7,087 bases of DNA from Pseudomonadota bacterium (lineage in GTDB: Bacteria; Pseudomonadota; Gammaproteobacteria; Acidithiobacillales; Acidithiobacillaceae): assembly GCA_021839095.1 (NCBI GenBank), contig JAKCBU010000054.1, positions 1 through 7,087 of the forward strand, read 5' to 3'. Positions 6,173 through 7,087 of this stretch are shown here, in pieces (position 1 is the first letter of the stretch; each line of letters starts with the position of its first letter). A model generated the notes under the pieces. The model made no database searches, was not told the origin of the DNA, and was given only the letters and a program-made list of their open reading frames with translations. Position numbers and translations under genes: made by a program.

Positions 6173-6241
6173 TGGTTTGTGGTGAAGGGAAAAGAAAAAG
6201 GCAACCGCCGCACCTTCTCTTTTTCCCACCACCACAAACCA
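6173..6241 (+). repeat. Long imperfect hairpin with purine/pyrimidine arms before the 155-aa gene
   Basis: TGGTTTGTGGTG (6173-6184) and CACCACAAACCA (6230-6241) are perfect 12-bp inverted arms. Inside them a purine tract (6187-6201, GGGAAAAGAAAAAGG) faces a pyrimidine tract (6213-6227, CCTTCTCTTTTTCCC), with 12 of 15 pairs, separated by 2-nt internal mismatches and an 11-nt loop. The hairpin ends 4 nt before the AGGAGG Shine-Dalgarno at 6246, so it could affect translation or stability of that mRNA. Confidence 0.65.
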
Positions 6242-6256
6242 CTGCAGGAGGGAAAC

Positions 6257-6724
6257 ATGGCTCGGTACTTCCAATCGTCAACAGGCATGGCTTTGCCCTG
6301 TAATGATGGCAACGTGTGCTTGATGGATTTAAAGGAGACGCCAATGACTGCGATAGCTGCTGCTGATGATGTTCCGGACATCTGGTCCCCACCGCCGCCG
6401 GGTACGCCCGCGCCATCGCCTGACGATACGGAGCGATTCGCCGCCTGGCTGATGAGAACCAGAGGCGACCCCGAGTGGAATCCCGACCGGGCAGACCATG
6501 CGATGCCCGCCTGGAGGGACGAAATGACCCGGCTCATAGCGGCATACCAGCGATCCGGGGCGATGGATGACGCTCGCCGGGCGGCTATTCATCACGCCAA
6601 ACTCATGCACCGTCATTTACTGGATCTGGGTTATCCCGTCAGCGCGGAGCGGGATATGGAGACGTTTGTCTGGTGGATGGCGCACCGGGAAGGGTGGCTG
6701 GTCAAAACCTCTGCCGTAGCCTGA
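6257..6724 (+). CDS. Hypothetical protein with two in-frame starts
   Basis: I do not recognise this 155-aa protein. The ATG at 6257 has AGGAGG (6246-6251) with 5-nt spacing. An in-frame ATG at 6344 (residue 30) also has an excellent site, AAAGGAG (6331-6337) with 6-nt spacing, and would give a 126-aa form. Residues 44-56 are a proline-rich linker (WSPPPPGTPAPSP). Residues 57-150 look like a compact helical domain rich in Trp, Arg, Asp and His (DDTERFAAWLMRTRGDPEWN, MPAWRDEMTRLIAAYQRSG, DDARRAAIHHAKLMHRHLLDLG, METFVWWMAHREGWL). There is no signal peptide or membrane helix. The gene sits alone after a terminator and a long hairpin, and converges on the minus-strand antitoxin gene. No -10/-35 pair in 6139-6172 convinced me. 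Function unknown. Confidence 0.72.
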   Translation: MARYFQSSTGMALPCNDGNVCLMDLKETPMTAIAAADDVPDIWSPPPPGTPAPSPDDTERFAAWLMRTRGDPEWNPDRADHAMPAWRDEMTRLIAAYQRSGAMDDARRAAIHHAKLMHRHLLDLGYPVSAERDMETFVWWMAHREGWLVKTSAVA

Positions 6725-6763
6725 TAGTGTTTTATTTCCCCTCACCCTATTACCACCAGCACT

Positions 6764-6788
6764 GCAGGCGTGCGTCACCGCCTGCTTT
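6764..6788 (+). terminator. Weak terminator-like hairpin after the 155-aa gene
   Basis: GCAGGCG (6764-6770) and CGCCTGC (6779-6785) form a perfect 7-bp GC-rich stem with an 8-nt loop, followed by TTT (6786-6788). It lies 40 nt after the stop at 6724. The short T-run makes it weak, but position and stem favour a transcription end. Confidence 0.45.
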
Positions 6789-6833
6789 CCCAGACATGCG
6801 CTCTTGTACCATTACCCCCGGATGGTATGGGGC

Positions 6834-6862
6834 TGAGGGAAAAGAGCCCCCCTTTTCCCTCA
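6834..6862. repeat. 10-bp inverted repeat in the convergent spacer
   Basis: TGAGGGAAAA (6834-6843) and TTTTCCCTCA (6853-6862) are perfect inverted arms around GAGCCCCCC. The hairpin lies about 30 bp past the stop of the minus-strand antitoxin-like gene. It may act as a transcript-end stem for that gene, though no clean T-run follows the stem in either direction. Confidence 0.45.
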
Positions 6863-6892
6863 TCGCGATACATATCCATAACACCGAAAAAA

Positions 6893-7087
6893 TCATGCGG
6901 CATCCAGCACGCGCATTTCGATATGCAGGCCAGCCGCTGTCGCCATGTTCACCAAGGCATCCAGGGTAAACAGATTGATCTTGCCGCGCACCAGGTCTGA
7001 TACGCGCGGCTGAGTAACACCGAAGAGCTTGGCGGCCTGCGCCTGACTCATTTCGGTGCAAGCCATGTGCTTCTTGAGCGCCATCAT
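6893..7087 (-). CDS. XRE-family HTH antitoxin-like regulator, 5' end probably outside window
   Basis: The visible 64 codons run in from the right edge and stop at 6893-6895. MSQAQAAKLFGVTQPRVSDLVRGKI followed by FTLDALVNMATAAGLHIEMRV is the canonical XRE HTH of small antitoxins paired with RelE/HigB2-like (phage Gp49-type) toxins: 'QaeaAkllGVtQPRVSdLlrGKi', then a helix and a final strand. ATG-ATG at 7087-7082 could be a start, but members are usually around 90-100 residues with a further N-terminal helix, so the gene probably continues past the window; its toxin, if present, would lie there too. It belongs to a different antitoxin subtype from the HigA at the left edge. It is convergent with the 155-aa gene. 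DNA-binding function is confident; pairing with a toxin is inferred. Confidence 0.82.
   Translation of the reverse strand: MMALKKHMACTEMSQAQAAKLFGVTQPRVSDLVRGKINLFTLDALVNMATAAGLHIEMRVLDAA

Larger units (their letters stand above)
5839..6256 (+). other. 418-bp non-coding region with repeats and hairpins
   Basis: I see no credible gene here: the open frames have Pro/His/Arg-rich shadow composition and run through the terminator. The left part (5839-6075) is dotted with CCGGA/TCCGG words. It holds an inverted repeat GCATCCGGA/TCCGGATGC (5869-5877 and 5936-5944) enclosing the hairpin TTTCCGC/GCGGAAA (5900-5906 and 5913-5919). It also has a near-direct repeat GGAAACC(C)ATTTC (5891-5903 and 6052-6063). 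The right part carries a strong terminator and a long imperfect hairpin, listed separately. The first part could be the 3' end of the helicase mRNA, or an origin-like region placed after the replication gene as in some satellites and plasmids; the latter is speculative. Confidence 0.6.

Noticed and set aside
5941..6303. 120-codon plus-strand frame after the helicase
   Set aside because: It runs through a strong intrinsic terminator and the long hairpin, has Pro/His/Arg-rich composition and no Shine-Dalgarno sequence.
6112..6537. 141-codon minus-strand frame over the 155-aa gene
   Set aside because: It is antisense to a gene with strong Shine-Dalgarno signals and covers hairpin and terminator sequence; no motif is visible.
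1..7087. CRISPR array, tRNA, rRNA or insertion sequence
   Set aside because: No regularly spaced repeats, no tRNA-like cloverleaf and no transposase frame were seen.

Overview
The window is a GC-rich (high-50s % by eye) bacterial accessory segment, probably from a proteobacterium. The family types fit a gammaproteobacterial or Acidithiobacillia-like host, but no host-specific marker is present, so this is a low-confidence guess. There are no rRNA, tRNA, transposase, integrase or CRISPR features. The gene mix (toxin-antitoxin genes at both edges, an excisionase-type small DNA-binding protein, orphan small proteins and one very large helicase) is typical of a plasmid, an integrated plasmid or a genomic island.

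Layout: (1) 1-548, the 3' end of a higB toxin gene overlapping a complete higA antitoxin gene. (2) 549-664, a short spacer with a candidate promoter. (3) 665-2237, three small plus-strand genes: an unknown 222-aa protein with a disordered tail, an AlpA/MerR-like helix-turn-helix protein, and an unknown 140-aa protein coupled to it by an ATGA overlap. A repeat- and GATC-rich, AT-rich patch (1357-1519) lies between the first two. (4) 2238-2394, a leader with a strong hairpin. Read on the minus strand, this hairpin is a classical intrinsic terminator placed just downstream of a TTGACA-17-AATCAT promoter-like sequence, so it may be a tiny antisense RNA against the helicase leader. (5) 2395-5838, a 1147-aa SF2 helicase-like protein. 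It has Walker A ATTGTGKT, four cysteines between motifs I and II arranged as in DinG/XPD helicases, VDEY, LDAT, a GSDDRGHN motif-V-like block and QGIGRLR. In front is a region patterned like a Toprim domain but without the catalytic acids. (6) 5839-6256, a 418-bp non-coding stretch with CCGGA-type repeats, several hairpins, a strong terminator (6079-6138) and a 69-nt imperfect hairpin. (7) 6257-6724, an unknown 155-aa protein with two in-frame starts, each with a good Shine-Dalgarno sequence. (8) 6725-6892, convergent spacer hairpins. (9) 6893-7087, on the minus strand, the C-terminal part of an XRE-family antitoxin-like regulator running off the right edge.

How it may work together (inference): 1510-5838 looks like a replication or maintenance module. 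A small DNA-binding protein and its partner are read into a large helicase/primase-like protein whose expression could be tuned by an antisense RNA at its ribosome binding site. The flanking TA genes would stabilise the element. The most novel items are the large Cys-containing helicase with a degenerate Toprim-like domain and the candidate antisense RNA in its leader.
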